From a virus, in IMG/VR virus record IMGVR_UViG_3300025122_000001, positions 1-38,452 of that record: a DNA stretch of 38,452 nucleotides; one strand, given 5' to 3'. The position numbers and the translations under genes are program-made. Shown here in pieces: positions 1-8,365 of this stretch. The notes beneath the pieces are model-generated. The model saw only the letters and a list, made by a program, of their open reading frames with translations, had not been told where the DNA came from and made no database searches. Numbering within the stretch: the first letter of the stretch is position 1; each line of letters opens with the position of its first letter.

Positions 1-111
1 CCAAGTTCCACTAGTTATTTCAAACCCTGTATTCTCTAGGAAGTTAGCGGTAACATTGCTAACAGAAACGTTCCAATCTTCACCAGTAAAGTTTAAATCT
101 AATTTCTTTTG
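1..111. repeat. Terminal direct repeat, left copy
   Basis: These 111 bases are identical to the last 111 bases of the window. A gene reading frame runs unbroken across the join when the ends are overlapped, so this is an assembly overlap of a circular or circularly permuted molecule, or a short terminal redundancy. The unique length would be 38341 bp. Confidence 0.95.
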
Positions 112-1434
112 TCCCTGTGCATATAATTGTGTCACTTGTGCAGCGGTAAGAATAGTGTCCCATAATTGTGGTTGGTCAATCGCACCATCAAAAGTCGCTG
201 TTTCTGCAGTGTTGTTCCCAATAAAAAGGTCATCCCCAACATCAGTGTTTCTTGTTCCTGTTGGAGTTAAATCTTCAGTAATGGGAACAGATTGTCCATT
301 TATGTAAATAATAGGGTCATTACTTGCTGAATCTGCGTCGTATGTAAAAGCAACATGGTTCCATGTGTTTAATGCTACCTCAACCCCTGTTGTTTTCCAT
401 TGGCCATTCGTACCACTCATCACTTGCTCGTATAAAACTTTAACAAAACCAGCCACCTCATTTCTAACCGAAAGGTTATGAGAGCCTTTAATAAAAAGAT
501 GTCCCCTATTTACCCCCCCATCACTCCTTGGTTTACACCAAAAACTTGCGGAACCACCTCCATCAAATATGTTCTGAATTGTGGATGCATCAGTGATTTC
601 TATTTCCCCAGTAGTTCCTTGAAAATCTAATGCTTGTCCAAATATTCCTGCTGTAGATGGAAGAGGGTGTGTGATTGTTCCATCATTACCATTACCACTT
701 ACATCAAATACTGTATCTCCTTTAACATTCATGTTCCACTTACCTTGTAAATTTGCACTTTGTATATCTTCAGTTTCTTCAGGGAGAACTGTTGCTCTAG
801 GGATAGTATCTAAATGAGCTTCCTGTAACCATTCGTTATACAATTCAGACATTTGTTGTTCAGTTAATGCCGTATTAAAATATAATACTTCATTAAATTT
901 ATTTAATGCTGGATTGTTCCCTGTATGAAAGTTACCAATAGCAATCGGTGCATCATTAGCAGAGATAGTTATAGTAACATCACCATTACCTTCTTTAACG
1001 CCATTTAAAAAGAATTCTGGAGCAGAACCGCTAGTTAAAGTAAATCCAATCATACGCACATTAGTAATGTCTGCAGCTAAATCCGAAGTGCTAGTACCAT
1101 CAAACACTCCTAAGTTAGATGCACTAAAGTTGAAGAAATCAATATGTGTACCTCCTGCATCTCTCTTTGAAAAGAACCTCGCACCAGATGTTTGATCCTG
1201 AAAATCACCAAATATGATGACACTCATGTTAGTAGCTTGTAATTCAACTGAATCTGATACCGTAACTATATTTGTGCTTTGGAACTCTAACGATTTTCCT
1301 TTCGATGTGTTACGCCATAGTGGACTTCCTGAAAAAGAACCATCATTACCATTACTTGTTTGGTCTGCTACTGTCCCTTTCCTGAAATCCCAGTGTCCAA
1401 CAATGTTAGAGCTAAGTGAATCTTTTATCGTCAT
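1..1434 (-). CDS. LamG/concanavalin A-like structural protein, N-terminal part (runs through the contig join)
   Basis: The ATG at 1434 overlaps the stop of the upstream gene as ATGA, and the frame stays open to base 1, then continues at 38341 down to a TAA at 37871. The whole protein is 634 aa. It starts MTIKDSLSSNIVGHWDFRKG and has at least two LamG-like jelly-roll units (about residues 10-200 and 225-430). The second shows the usual 'NTWNHVAFTYD' strand, 'IYINGQ' and a closing 'AAQVTQLY' helix. LamG domains bind sugars or other surface ligands; in a virus a particle-surface adhesin is the likely role. The gene lies between head genes and neck genes, so attachment to the capsid or neck is as likely as to the tail. 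Confidence 0.85.
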   Translation of the reverse strand, partial: MTIKDSLSSNIVGHWDFRKGTVADQTSNGNDGSFSGSPLWRNTSKGKSLEFQSTNIVTVSDSVELQATNMSVIIFGDFQDQTSGARFFSKRDAGGTHIDFFNFSASNLGVFDGTSTSDLAADITNVRMIGFTLTSGSAPEFFLNGVKEGNGDVTITISANDAPIAIGNFHTGNNPALNKFNEVLYFNTALTEQQMSELYNEWLQEAHLDTIPRATVLPEETEDIQSANLQGKWNMNVKGDTVFDVSGNGNDGTITHPLPSTAGIFGQALDFQGTTGEIEITDASTIQNIFDGGGSASFWCKPRSDGGVNRGHLFIKGSHNLSVRNEVAGFVKVLYEQVMSGTNGQWKTTGVEVALNTWNHVAFTYDADSASNDPIIYINGQSVPITEDLTPTGTRNTDVGDDLFIGNNTAETATFDGAIDQPQLWDTILTAAQVTQLYAQGQKKLDLNFTGEDWNVSVSNVTANFLENTGFEITSGTW

Positions 1435-2726
1435 TTGTTCAACAACCTCATATATTTATTATGTAAATATTTTATTTGTGTAGGTGTTAATTCAAAGTCA
1501 TATATTAATACAACATACATATCACCAATAAACTCATCAACAGTTCCTCCAGACCTGGAACCTATACTTGGAGTTTGAGCAGCACCTGCATTATTAGTAT
1601 CCAATGCTTGAGTGGAATCACTACCACTCTTAATACCATCAACGTACCCTTTTACATCAGTACCATCGTAAACATAAGCAACAGAATGTATCCCACCATT
1701 TGGTAAATTACTTCCAGATAGAGTGAAATCACCACCATACCTACTTAATTCTAATGTTGTAGTATTCGTATCAACACCAAAAGAAAACTCACCAAAACTA
1801 CCAGAACTTCCCCATCCACCAAATCTTGTTTGTCCCGTGATTTCTATTGTATCCAATATCAAAAATACAGTTCGTGCACTTGCACCAGAGGGATAAGATG
1901 CTGAAGTCCCAATGATTAAAGTATTATTTGTTCCAGGGAAATTCATACCTCTCGGTGTCAATTGAGTAACTCCCGAATCAACATCCACAGTGCCACCAAG
2001 AGAACCAATATTTTCAGTAACATCGTTACCATCATCATAAGTAGAACGTAAAGGTAATGCGAGTAACGCTTTGCTATCATCAATCTCAGTAAAAGTATCT
2101 CCTTCAACAATATCAAGAAGTTCCGCTGCACTTAACATTCTATTATACAACCTCACATCTTCCAAAGTTCCATTCAAATATCTTGATGGGGCTGCGTTAG
2201 TATCTCTTCCAATACTCATTAGATTATCAGAAGTGCCAATACCTGCAGAACGAGCTATCGTAGAACTTAACACTCCATTAGTATAAAATCTAGCATTACT
2301 ACCATCAAAAGTTACAGCTACATGAGTTCGTGTGCTATCATTAATAGCCGAACCTGTATCTTGTACCCAAGCAACACCATCTCCAGTATCAGCAACATAC
2401 AATGACATTTTACCATTGGTAGCTCCTCCACCTTTAATAGAGAAAGAAAAACCCTGGAAAGGACTACTTTGTGAAAAATTAGCAATAACTTCACCAGAAA
2501 TTGCACCAGTAGTTATCCAAGCCATTGCAGTCATTTCCGTAGCTGTAAACCTGAGTAAATCTTTTGATGTACCATAAGTAAGATGTTGAGTAGTGCCATT
2601 CAAAGTAACCGTTTGATTACCATTAAATGTGGCAACTATCGTATCTGCACCATTCTCGGTAGCAGAGCTTACACTATCAAAAGTTTCTCTGAAAATCCAA
2701 TCGTCATTTATTCTAGGATATACCAT
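1431..2726 (-). CDS. LamG-domain structural protein (two lectin-like domains)
   Basis: 431 aa. Two concanavalin A-like units are visible: about residues 25-215, with 'MTAMAWITTGA', 'RTHVAVTFDGSNARFYTNGVL', 'GTLEDVRLYNRMLSAAELLDIV', and about 220-430, with 'HSVAYVYDGTDVKGYVDGIK' and 'DMYVVLIYDFELTPTQIKYLHN'. These are standard LamG strand and closing-helix signatures. It is paired with the next gene through an ATGA overlap and is probably a surface adhesin of the particle, perhaps binding host glycans. It sits downstream of the capsid and head-fibre genes. No clear Shine-Dalgarno precedes ATG 2726, but the upstream stop at 2729 is close enough for coupled translation. Confidence 0.85.
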   Translation of the reverse strand: MVYPRINDDWIFRETFDSVSSATENGADTIVATFNGNQTVTLNGTTQHLTYGTSKDLLRFTATEMTAMAWITTGAISGEVIANFSQSSPFQGFSFSIKGGGATNGKMSLYVADTGDGVAWVQDTGSAINDSTRTHVAVTFDGSNARFYTNGVLSSTIARSAGIGTSDNLMSIGRDTNAAPSRYLNGTLEDVRLYNRMLSAAELLDIVEGDTFTEIDDSKALLALPLRSTYDDGNDVTENIGSLGGTVDVDSGVTQLTPRGMNFPGTNNTLIIGTSASYPSGASARTVFLILDTIEITGQTRFGGWGSSGSFGEFSFGVDTNTTTLELSRYGGDFTLSGSNLPNGGIHSVAYVYDGTDVKGYVDGIKSGSDSTQALDTNNAGAAQTPSIGSRSGGTVDEFIGDMYVVLIYDFELTPTQIKYLHNKYMRLLNK

Positions 2727-2728
2727 GT

Positions 2729-3178
2729 TTATGCCAATGTTACACTTGAATCACTGAATAATGGTCTGTAAATTATCACCCATAGTGTTGTTCCAGTATT
2801 ACTTGCTGCACAATTTAATTCAATATCTCCATCAATTAATATCCAAGGAACATCTTGTTTAAGCAATATTCCTGTTGTTACATTAACCATTGGGTCAGCT
2901 GCTGTTCCAGTTACATAATAAGCCGAACCTGAAGCATGAGCATTAATGTCAAGAGTTGCACATAAATCTGCAGTACCACCATTATTAAATTGGAGTTTAG
3001 TTGCATTAGCTTGAGCTTGAATTACTGTATCTACTTCACCAAATATTGCAATTACTTCAACAATACCAGTAACGGTAAATATAGCTCCTGCGGTTGATTG
3101 TGGTAAATTTGCTGGACTTGTTTGTTCTAAAATTTTAATTGGGGAATCATCCCTTCTTACTGCACTTGTTAATGGCAT
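2729..3178 (-). CDS. Small beta-rich structural protein, unknown
   Basis: 149 aa starting MPLTSAVRRDDSPIK, with GGAGG nine bases upstream of the ATG. It is rich in Ala, Thr, Gly and short alternating hydrophobic strands, with no catalytic motif. Such proteins between capsid and adhesin genes are often head fibres or adaptor bases. It lies in a row of structural genes with strong ribosome sites and almost no spacing. Function is inferred from place only. Confidence 0.7.
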   Translation of the reverse strand: MPLTSAVRRDDSPIKILEQTSPANLPQSTAGAIFTVTGIVEVIAIFGEVDTVIQAQANATKLQFNNGGTADLCATLDINAHASGSAYYVTGTAADPMVNVTTGILLKQDVPWILIDGDIELNCAASNTGTTLWVIIYRPLFSDSSVTLA

Positions 3179-3179
3179 T

Positions 3180-3458
3180 TTATATCCCCTCCTTCTCTTC
3201 AGGTTTTGGTGTTAATTCAGCAAGTTTAGTTTTCCATTCAGCTTCAACGACTTTTATTTGTGCATAAGAAAAACCAAGTTTAGCTTCACCAACAACTCTT
3301 CTCACACTCTTTTTAATTTCTTTTGGACCTTTACCTAAAAGTAAAAGTTCTACCATTGACCATTTCTCAGCATCAGTAGGTTCAATAAGATTACTCTTAC
3401 CACCTTCTTGACTAACTGGAGTTAAATCGTTTAATGTTTTTCCATCTAAATATCCCAT
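3180..3458 (-). CDS. Hypothetical protein, charged, helical
   Basis: 92 aa beginning MGYLDGKTLNDLTPVSQEGG. AGGAGG precedes the ATG. The N-terminus is loop-like; the rest is lysine- and glutamate-rich and predicted helical (residues 30-90). No family recognised. It sits between two structural genes, so a virion or assembly role is likely. Confidence 0.65.
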   Translation of the reverse strand: MGYLDGKTLNDLTPVSQEGGKSNLIEPTDAEKWSMVELLLLGKGPKEIKKSVRRVVGEAKLGFSYAQIKVVEAEWKTKLAELTPKPEEKEGI

Positions 3459-3472
3459 TTTAATTCGTCCTC

Positions 3473-4741
3473 CTAATAACTTTTCTTACTATACAGTGCA
3501 TAGTCAGCATCATTGTTCCCACCAGCAGTTACAGTTTTTATTTTTACAAATTTAACATCAACTGGAACATTCCTTTCAAGTATTGTATCTTCAGTAAAAT
3601 TAGCTGCTTCAAACCACTCATTTGTTACATCTTGATATGTTGCACTTGCCGCTGCAGTTCCATCATCTTGAATACTTGCTTCAACAGTTACTGTAGTTGT
3701 ATCAGTAGCACCACCATTAATTTCAATTTGAACTGCAAAAGTTTTATACCCATCCATATCCATATAATAACTAGTTGTAGCATTAGTTTCATTAGTTACA
3801 TCAGCTAAAGTTTCTTCCACATGATGAGAACTTAATGGACTTACTTCAAAACCTTTTAATGAGTCTGTACCTGAATCATAACCTTTAATTTGCCCATAAT
3901 CACTTCCATCATCATTCACTAAAGTTACAAATTGAACACCTTGACTGGTTACTGCAAAACTTGATGCCTTCCCTTCAGTATCTCCTGTTGTAGGTAGTGC
4001 ATCACTTCCATCAAAATCTGCCACTTGACCATGAACAGTATAACCTGCTTGATTATTCTTCATTGCCTCATCTTCGTTAGTTATTGGTGTTTCTGCACCA
4101 TCTTCAGTAACTGGGAAGAAATATTGTACACCTGATAAGGTTGCAGCTACTCTGATGGCATTTCCAGTTGAAACAGTGTTAGGTAATGCACTGTCATTAA
4201 AAGCTTTGGCTTCTGCTCCCTGCATAATTGAGGAAGCACCTACCGCTTGATTCTGAGAACCAGCACCATCAATCTTTAAATAACCGTTCATATTAGTTTG
4301 AAAGATGGTCGCATCACCATCTGTATAAGTCGTTGGAGCACCAGACCTATATTCACCACCAACATTAATCATTTGAGGCGTAGCAGCTTGTGCCGAATCA
4401 TCTGTTACTACACCAGACATACTCATTACATTAACACTTACATATCCATTTCCATCAATATCACCATACCTTGCATTAGCTGCAGTATTATCTGTTGAAT
4501 AAACAAACATATTGTCAATGTGTAAACTACCACCATCAATAGTCAATTCTGTATCAACCATTAATTTTCCATCACTTGTTAATCTAAGAAATCCAAAATC
4601 ATTATTTGCTAATGTTGGATCTGAACTTGTATATATTCCTGCTATTACATTACCATGAGCTGTATTAATATCTGCTTCTGCTGCAGTTTTATTATCTTCT
4701 ACTAAACTTGCGAATTTTCTTCCGCTTAATGCTTCAACCAT
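3473..4741 (-). CDS. Large structural protein, probable head-fibre or decoration protein
   Basis: 422 aa with AGGAGG seven bases before ATG 4741. The N-terminal third has 'NDFGFLRLTSDGKLMVDTELTIDGG' and repeated Asp-Gly turns ('DIDGNGYVSV', 'NMNGYLKIDG') that suggest beta-hairpin or beta-helix repeats. The C-terminal ~110 residues look like an Ig- or jelly-roll-like sandwich ('YKTFAVQIEINGGATDTTTVTVEAS'). No enzymatic motif is visible. It is placed downstream of the capsid and decoration genes, so it is likely part of the head surface. Exact role unknown. Confidence 0.7.
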   Translation of the reverse strand: MVEALSGRKFASLVEDNKTAAEADINTAHGNVIAGIYTSSDPTLANNDFGFLRLTSDGKLMVDTELTIDGGSLHIDNMFVYSTDNTAANARYGDIDGNGYVSVNVMSMSGVVTDDSAQAATPQMINVGGEYRSGAPTTYTDGDATIFQTNMNGYLKIDGAGSQNQAVGASSIMQGAEAKAFNDSALPNTVSTGNAIRVAATLSGVQYFFPVTEDGAETPITNEDEAMKNNQAGYTVHGQVADFDGSDALPTTGDTEGKASSFAVTSQGVQFVTLVNDDGSDYGQIKGYDSGTDSLKGFEVSPLSSHHVEETLADVTNETNATTSYYMDMDGYKTFAVQIEINGGATDTTTVTVEASIQDDGTAAASATYQDVTNEWFEAANFTEDTILERNVPVDVKFVKIKTVTAGGNNDADYALYSKKSY

Positions 4742-4805
4742 TTTAATCCTCCTAATTAATTATAATTTGCTGGTATTGAGGTTCCCACGCAATTGTATAT
4801 AATTA

Positions 4806-4934
4806 TTATTCTTTTTTAACTTCTATTTCTTGACCGTAACGAGTAATCTTTTTACCGATTGCTTTACTTAGTTTTGCTAAGTCCTCATCACTACTCCCTT
4901 TTCCTAACTTAATAGGGCCTTTGATTGTTACCAT
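4806..4934 (-). CDS. Small basic hypothetical protein
   Basis: 42 aa, MVTIKGPIKLGKGSSDEDLA to IEVKKE. A perfect AGGAGG lies nine bases upstream of the ATG, which is the main reason to accept so short a gene. It has many Lys residues and no Cys. It sits between two structural genes. Confidence 0.6.
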   Translation of the reverse strand: MVTIKGPIKLGKGSSDEDLAKLSKAIGKKITRYGQEIEVKKE

Positions 4935-4954
4935 TTTTGATTTCCTCCTGATTT

Positions 4955-4988
4955 CATAATAAAAAAAATAATAAAAAAAATTATTATG
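4955..4988 (-). terminator. U-rich terminator after the head-fibre gene
   Basis: On the minus strand two runs of eight T follow the stop codon at 4990, flanked by an 8-bp inverted repeat (CATAATAA/TTATTATG). Archaeal termination relies on T-tracts, so this may cut transcription partly between the very strongly expressed head genes and those downstream. Confidence 0.55.
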
Positions 4989-4989
4989 T

Positions 4990-5691
4990 TTAAGCTGCTG
5001 CTTCTAATGCTGCTTCAGTTCCTGTGCTTGTAAAGGTGTTACATACCCAAGTTGTTGCACTTGTGCAAACACATCTTACTAAAACATTAGCTCCAACTGC
5101 ACTTTCTACACCTGCACCAGTTCCACCATTAATTGCTACTGAAGAAGGGGCACTTGAACGTAGTTCATATCCATTAGCTCCAACATTTAACCAAACAACA
5201 TTTCCAGGTGTAGGTGTTGGTAAAGTAATAATATTATTAGCACTTGCACTTGTAACAGTTACATAAGTTGTTCCATCTGTAATAATTCCTGTGGTTAAAC
5301 CATCACCTGTTGCAGTTCTTGCTACAGCTGCACTTTGTTGTCCAGCGGTAAAAGTAGCTGCACCAGTTACTCCTAAAGTTGTACCAACAGTAGCTGCGTT
5401 AGTAGCTGCTAAAGTTCCTGTAATAGTTACTGCTGGGGTTATTGCCCAAGCTGCACCTGTAACTAATAAAGTGTCAGTTCCATCTTCATCATATTCCATA
5501 CTTACATCTTCATCAGTACCGAAATGTAGAAACCTATCATCGTTAACTCTTAAATCCCCAGCTACTGCTGCGGTATCTGAAGCTGCATCACCAATAGTGA
5601 AATCACCTTCGATTGTTAAATCTCCTTCCATTGTGACATCTTGTTTAAATGTCCACTCTCTATCTTCTAATTGATGTATTCCAAAAGCCAT
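4990..5691 (-). CDS. Head-fibre-like protein with trimeric beta-helix character
   Basis: 233 aa, beginning MAFGIHQLEDREWTFKQDVT. Residues 20-60 repeat the 'GDLTIEGDFTIGD' pattern and residues 80-115 repeat short T/A-rich strands ('TLAATNAATVGTTLGVTGAATF'), as in intertwined viral fibre shafts. The C-terminal ~100 residues look like a globular tip. GGAGG sits eight bases upstream of the ATG. It follows the decoration genes, so a capsid fibre is favoured over a tail fibre. Identification is by pattern only. Confidence 0.7.
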   Translation of the reverse strand: MAFGIHQLEDREWTFKQDVTMEGDLTIEGDFTIGDAASDTAAVAGDLRVNDDRFLHFGTDEDVSMEYDEDGTDTLLVTGAAWAITPAVTITGTLAATNAATVGTTLGVTGAATFTAGQQSAAVARTATGDGLTTGIITDGTTYVTVTSASANNIITLPTPTPGNVVWLNVGANGYELRSSAPSSVAINGGTGAGVESAVGANVLVRCVCTSATTWVCNTFTSTGTEAALEAAA

Positions 5692-5707
5692 TTTATATTT
5701 CCTCCTT

Positions 5708-5725
5708 CCGCCAAATTAAAAGCGG
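5708..5725 (-). other. Small hairpin just before a ribosome site
   Basis: CCGC and GCGG arms around a ten-base AT-rich loop lie a few bases upstream of the GGAGG of the gene starting at 5691. It is GC-rich compared with its surroundings and could protect the mRNA 5' end after processing or termination at the adjacent T-tracts. Confidence 0.35.
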
Positions 5726-5741
5726 GTAAATCATATTAATT

Positions 5742-5756
5742 AAAAAAATAAAAAAA
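5742..5756 (-). terminator. Double U-tract terminator
   Basis: Two runs of seven T (minus strand) lie shortly downstream of the stop codon at 5769. This matches the archaeal T-rich terminator pattern and, with the tract at 4955-4988, brackets the fibre gene. Confidence 0.5.
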
Positions 5757-5768
5757 TAACATCCTCAA

Positions 5769-6086
5769 TTAAGAGAATGCACCTACGTCTGATCTTCCAA
5801 TCAACTCTACTACTCTCGGTGCATTTGTATTTGCACTTTGAACAGTTATTGTTGCTACTCCTGCAGTTACAGAACATGTTGCAATATCATCTACTATAAC
5901 ACTACCATCTGTGGTATGTACCCAACTTCTTATAGTAAGAAGTCCAGTATTATTTATACCATAATCAGCTAATGTTACTGTAAATGTATCGTTCTCGTCT
6001 GCAGTATTGGGTGTCATGAATACAACTTCTTTAAGATCAGAATTGGGAAGTAATTCCCAAGCCTTCAAAATTGAAGTAGCTGCCAT
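5769..6086 (-). CDS. Decoration-like protein, second copy of a tandem pair
   Basis: 105 aa, MAATSILKAWELLPNSDLKE. It is clearly homologous to the gene immediately upstream over its whole length, with the same start, the same 'TPNTADxxDT', the same 'HTTDGSVIV' and the same 'RVVExIGRxDxGxF' end. The ATG overlaps the upstream stop as TAATG. Location right after the major capsid gene suggests an outer capsid decoration or cement protein; the compact beta-rich length fits, but no fold is proven. Confidence 0.75.
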   Translation of the reverse strand: MAATSILKAWELLPNSDLKEVVFMTPNTADENDTFTVTLADYGINNTGLLTIRSWVHTTDGSVIVDDIATCSVTAGVATITVQSANTNAPRVVELIGRSDVGAFS

Positions 6087-6403
6087 TATGCAAACACTCC
6101 TGCATCCGCTCTCCCAATAACTTCTACTACTCTCATATCGTTATCAGTTCCTGCTGGAATTGTTACAGTTAAAACACCACTGCTTACTGCAGTTGTATTT
6201 GCTTCTGTTACAATAACACTTCCATCAGTTGTATGTTTCCAACTTTGAACTGCTAACAAACCTGTTGCTGAAATACCATAATCAGTTAATGTAATTGCTA
6301 AGGTATCTGTTGCGTCAGCTGTATTTGGAGTAATAAAAAGCAATCTCTTTAATCCTGAATTAGGAGCTTGTTCCCAACTCTTTAATATACTTGTTGCTGC
6401 CAT
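6086..6403 (-). CDS. Decoration-like protein, first copy of a tandem pair
   Basis: 105 aa, MAATSILKSWEQAPNSGLKR. It is preceded by AAGGAGG with good spacing and follows the major capsid gene directly. It is beta-rich with no Cys. Duplication with divergence (roughly half the residues differ) suggests two related subunits, perhaps mixed on the capsid surface. Confidence 0.75.
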   Translation of the reverse strand: MAATSILKSWEQAPNSGLKRLLFITPNTADATDTLAITLTDYGISATGLLAVQSWKHTTDGSVIVTEANTTAVSSGVLTVTIPAGTDNDMRVVEVIGRADAGVFA

Positions 6404-6417
6404 TTTTGTTTACCTCC

Positions 6418-7494
6418 TTATGCTAAACCTGTTCTTTCAACCATTAATGCTTCTGCAGTTACGATTAAACTTCCGTACCACTTTAACATATATTTCTGGC
6501 TGTCGTTGTTCTTTGCTAATTCTTCAAAAGTTATATCTTGCAATACAGCTAAGAATACGTAACGAAGATCTAAAAACATTATTTCTCTGCTTGCTGCAGT
6601 TGTAGGCATAAATCTATCTTTGATAAATAAAACACCATCAAACATAAATGCATCTGGAATTCCGAAATCCATTTGTCCACTTGGTTGTTCCACATTTCGC
6701 TGGAAATCCATGAGCAAGCCTTTGACTGTATTAAAAGTTGCTGCATCAGTTACTGCAATATCTGCGTTTCCGTTTGCGTTAAACATTGTTGCCAAATCTG
6801 TTCTGATTTGTGCTAATGTAATTGCCGCTCCTGCGTTAGCAGTAGTGTTTGTTGTAATGCTTGCTCTTAATCCTTGAAAACCTAAAGCGTTTGTTGCAGT
6901 TGCACCATTAACGATTTCGTTCTCTAAGATTTCATTCATTGCTGCTGTTTTAACTCTGATGTCTTCAGCTAACAAATTTAAGTAACCCATTCCACTTGCT
7001 AATGCTGGTCCTGTAACTCTACCAACTACATAAGCATACTTCATGGTTGTACTTACTGCTGTCCAGGTATCTACGTCGTCTGCAAGTGCTGCATCATCGC
7101 CTTTAAATCCTGATCCTGCTGTTCCGTTTGTTGGAACTGCTTTTGCAGTTAATGCGTTGTAAACATAAGATCTTCCTCTTACTGCTTTTCTAGGTAATAA
7201 TCTTAACAAAGGTGTTTGTCTTACTGTTCTATCCACTAAGTTTGGATCGAAAAACGAAGGCATTAAACCTTGTACAGTGACTGTCGCCCCAGTATTTGTA
7301 TCTACTGATGGTGCTTTTGTTAAAGTACTTTCATACGCTTCACCCATTTTAATTAATCTTTCATCACAGTCTTTCTTTCCCCAAGTTAATCCACCATAAT
7401 AAGTTTCTCCTTCTTGAACACCCATTTTAGCAAATCCTTGTTCGAAAGCATATCCTGCATCAGAATCATTTGTATTACTATTCATAAATCCCAT
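6418..7494 (-). CDS. Major capsid protein, HK97 fold
   Basis: 358 aa from the ATG at 7494 (MGFMNSNTNDSDAG). This start is chosen because GGAGG lies eight bases upstream; an in-frame ATG at 7509 falls inside or before that site. Features of the family are an N-terminal arm, 'LVDRTVRQTPLLRLLPRKAVRG' leading into the E-loop region, a central 'YLNLLAEDIRVKTAAMNEILENEIVNG' spine helix, and a beta-rich C-terminus with 'VLQDITFEELAK...KWYGSLIVTA'. It is placed after the protease-scaffold gene, the classical order. It forms the icosahedral shell. Confidence 0.88.
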   Translation of the reverse strand: MGFMNSNTNDSDAGYAFEQGFAKMGVQEGETYYGGLTWGKKDCDERLIKMGEAYESTLTKAPSVDTNTGATVTVQGLMPSFFDPNLVDRTVRQTPLLRLLPRKAVRGRSYVYNALTAKAVPTNGTAGSGFKGDDAALADDVDTWTAVSTTMKYAYVVGRVTGPALASGMGYLNLLAEDIRVKTAAMNEILENEIVNGATATNALGFQGLRASITTNTTANAGAAITLAQIRTDLATMFNANGNADIAVTDAATFNTVKGLLMDFQRNVEQPSGQMDFGIPDAFMFDGVLFIKDRFMPTTAASREIMFLDLRYVFLAVLQDITFEELAKNNDSQKYMLKWYGSLIVTAEALMVERTGLA

Positions 7495-7495
7495 T

Positions 7496-8329
7496 TTATT
7501 GTCCTCCATATTTTGCTTTCAGCATATTTAATATAGTCGGTTTAAATTCTTTTTTAACTACCACCTGACTTTCTACTGTTGCTTTTAAAACTGATTGTTT
7601 CTTTAATTTCTCAATTTCCTCTTGAGCTTTTTTAAGTTCTACTGCTAATGATTTCTCAGCTTCACTTGGTTCTGCTTCTGCTGCTGGTTCTTCAGCTACT
7701 GGAGCTTCTTCTTCTTTCTTACATTCCTCTTCTGCTTCCTTTTTAATTTCTTCAACTATAGGAGCTTCAACAGGAATTTCCTTTTGTATTTCTTTATCCA
7801 CTTTAATTTCCTCCTTAGATTCAATATTAATATCAAATGATTTCGCAACTGCTGCAAAAGATGCATTTCTGTTACTTTGAATTGGCACAATAGTTGCCTC
7901 TAATATTTCCGCCTCAGTATAGCCTTTAAACTTTTCACCGTTAATATCTTTCTCAACCATTTCACCTTTCGGTATTGCACCAATACTGATTCCAATCCCT
8001 AATCCTTTACTTAATGCTTCCTCAACCATTGCCTTAGCTTGTTTTCCTAACGGATTACTTTCTAAGAAAAATGGTTCAGCTGTCATGGCAGTATTATCAC
8101 CATTTGATTTTAATTCTTTATTTGTCCATCCACCAATTAATTTCTCTAACTTATTCTCATGATTAGCTAACATTGGTAATGGTCTATTATCTTTTACCCA
8201 TGATTGTAAAAGTTCTTTTGTCATAAATTCTCCATCTCTATCAATAGAATTATCAGAGAGAATTCCGACAAAACCACCATTAATATCCTTCTGTAACGGC
8301 ATCCATAGTTTTATCATTTCTTCTTTCAT
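7496..8329 (-). CDS. Prohead protease fused to a scaffold domain
   Basis: 277 aa. The N-terminal ~165 residues match the HK97-type prohead protease (S78-like): 'GFVGILSDNSIDRDGEFM', the His in 'LANHE', the Ser in 'GIGISIGA' and 'ILEATIVPIQSNRNAS'. The C-terminal ~110 residues are a Glu/Lys/Ala-rich stretch with a coiled coil ('ELKKAQEEIEKLKKQ'), as expected for a scaffold that would be cut out during maturation. It lies between portal and capsid genes. Fusion of protease and scaffold in one chain is known in tailed viruses. Confidence 0.85.
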   Translation of the reverse strand: MKEEMIKLWMPLQKDINGGFVGILSDNSIDRDGEFMTKELLQSWVKDNRPLPMLANHENKLEKLIGGWTNKELKSNGDNTAMTAEPFFLESNPLGKQAKAMVEEALSKGLGIGISIGAIPKGEMVEKDINGEKFKGYTEAEILEATIVPIQSNRNASFAAVAKSFDINIESKEEIKVDKEIQKEIPVEAPIVEEIKKEAEEECKKEEEAPVAEEPAAEAEPSEAEKSLAVELKKAQEEIEKLKKQSVLKATVESQVVVKKEFKPTILNMLKAKYGGQ

Positions 8330-8347
8330 AGTATTATTAACCTCTTA

Positions 8348-8365
8348 AAGTATTTAAATAATATT
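8348..8365 (-). promoter_or_regulatory. 18-bp TATA-like element, copy 1
   Basis: Reads AATATTATTTAAATACTT on the minus strand. It overlaps the TAA stop of the portal gene and lies just upstream of the protease-scaffold gene. It contains ATTTAAATA, a plausible archaeal TATA box. The same 18 bases occur at 10711, 14103 (inverted) and 35238. Confidence 0.6.

Noticed and set aside
56-307. Plus-strand ORF opposite the LamG gene, and similar ones at 1214, 2071, 2332, 5024, 5291, 6620 and 32837
   Set aside because: Each lies opposite a well-supported minus-strand gene, lacks a ribosome site and has no recognisable protein pattern.
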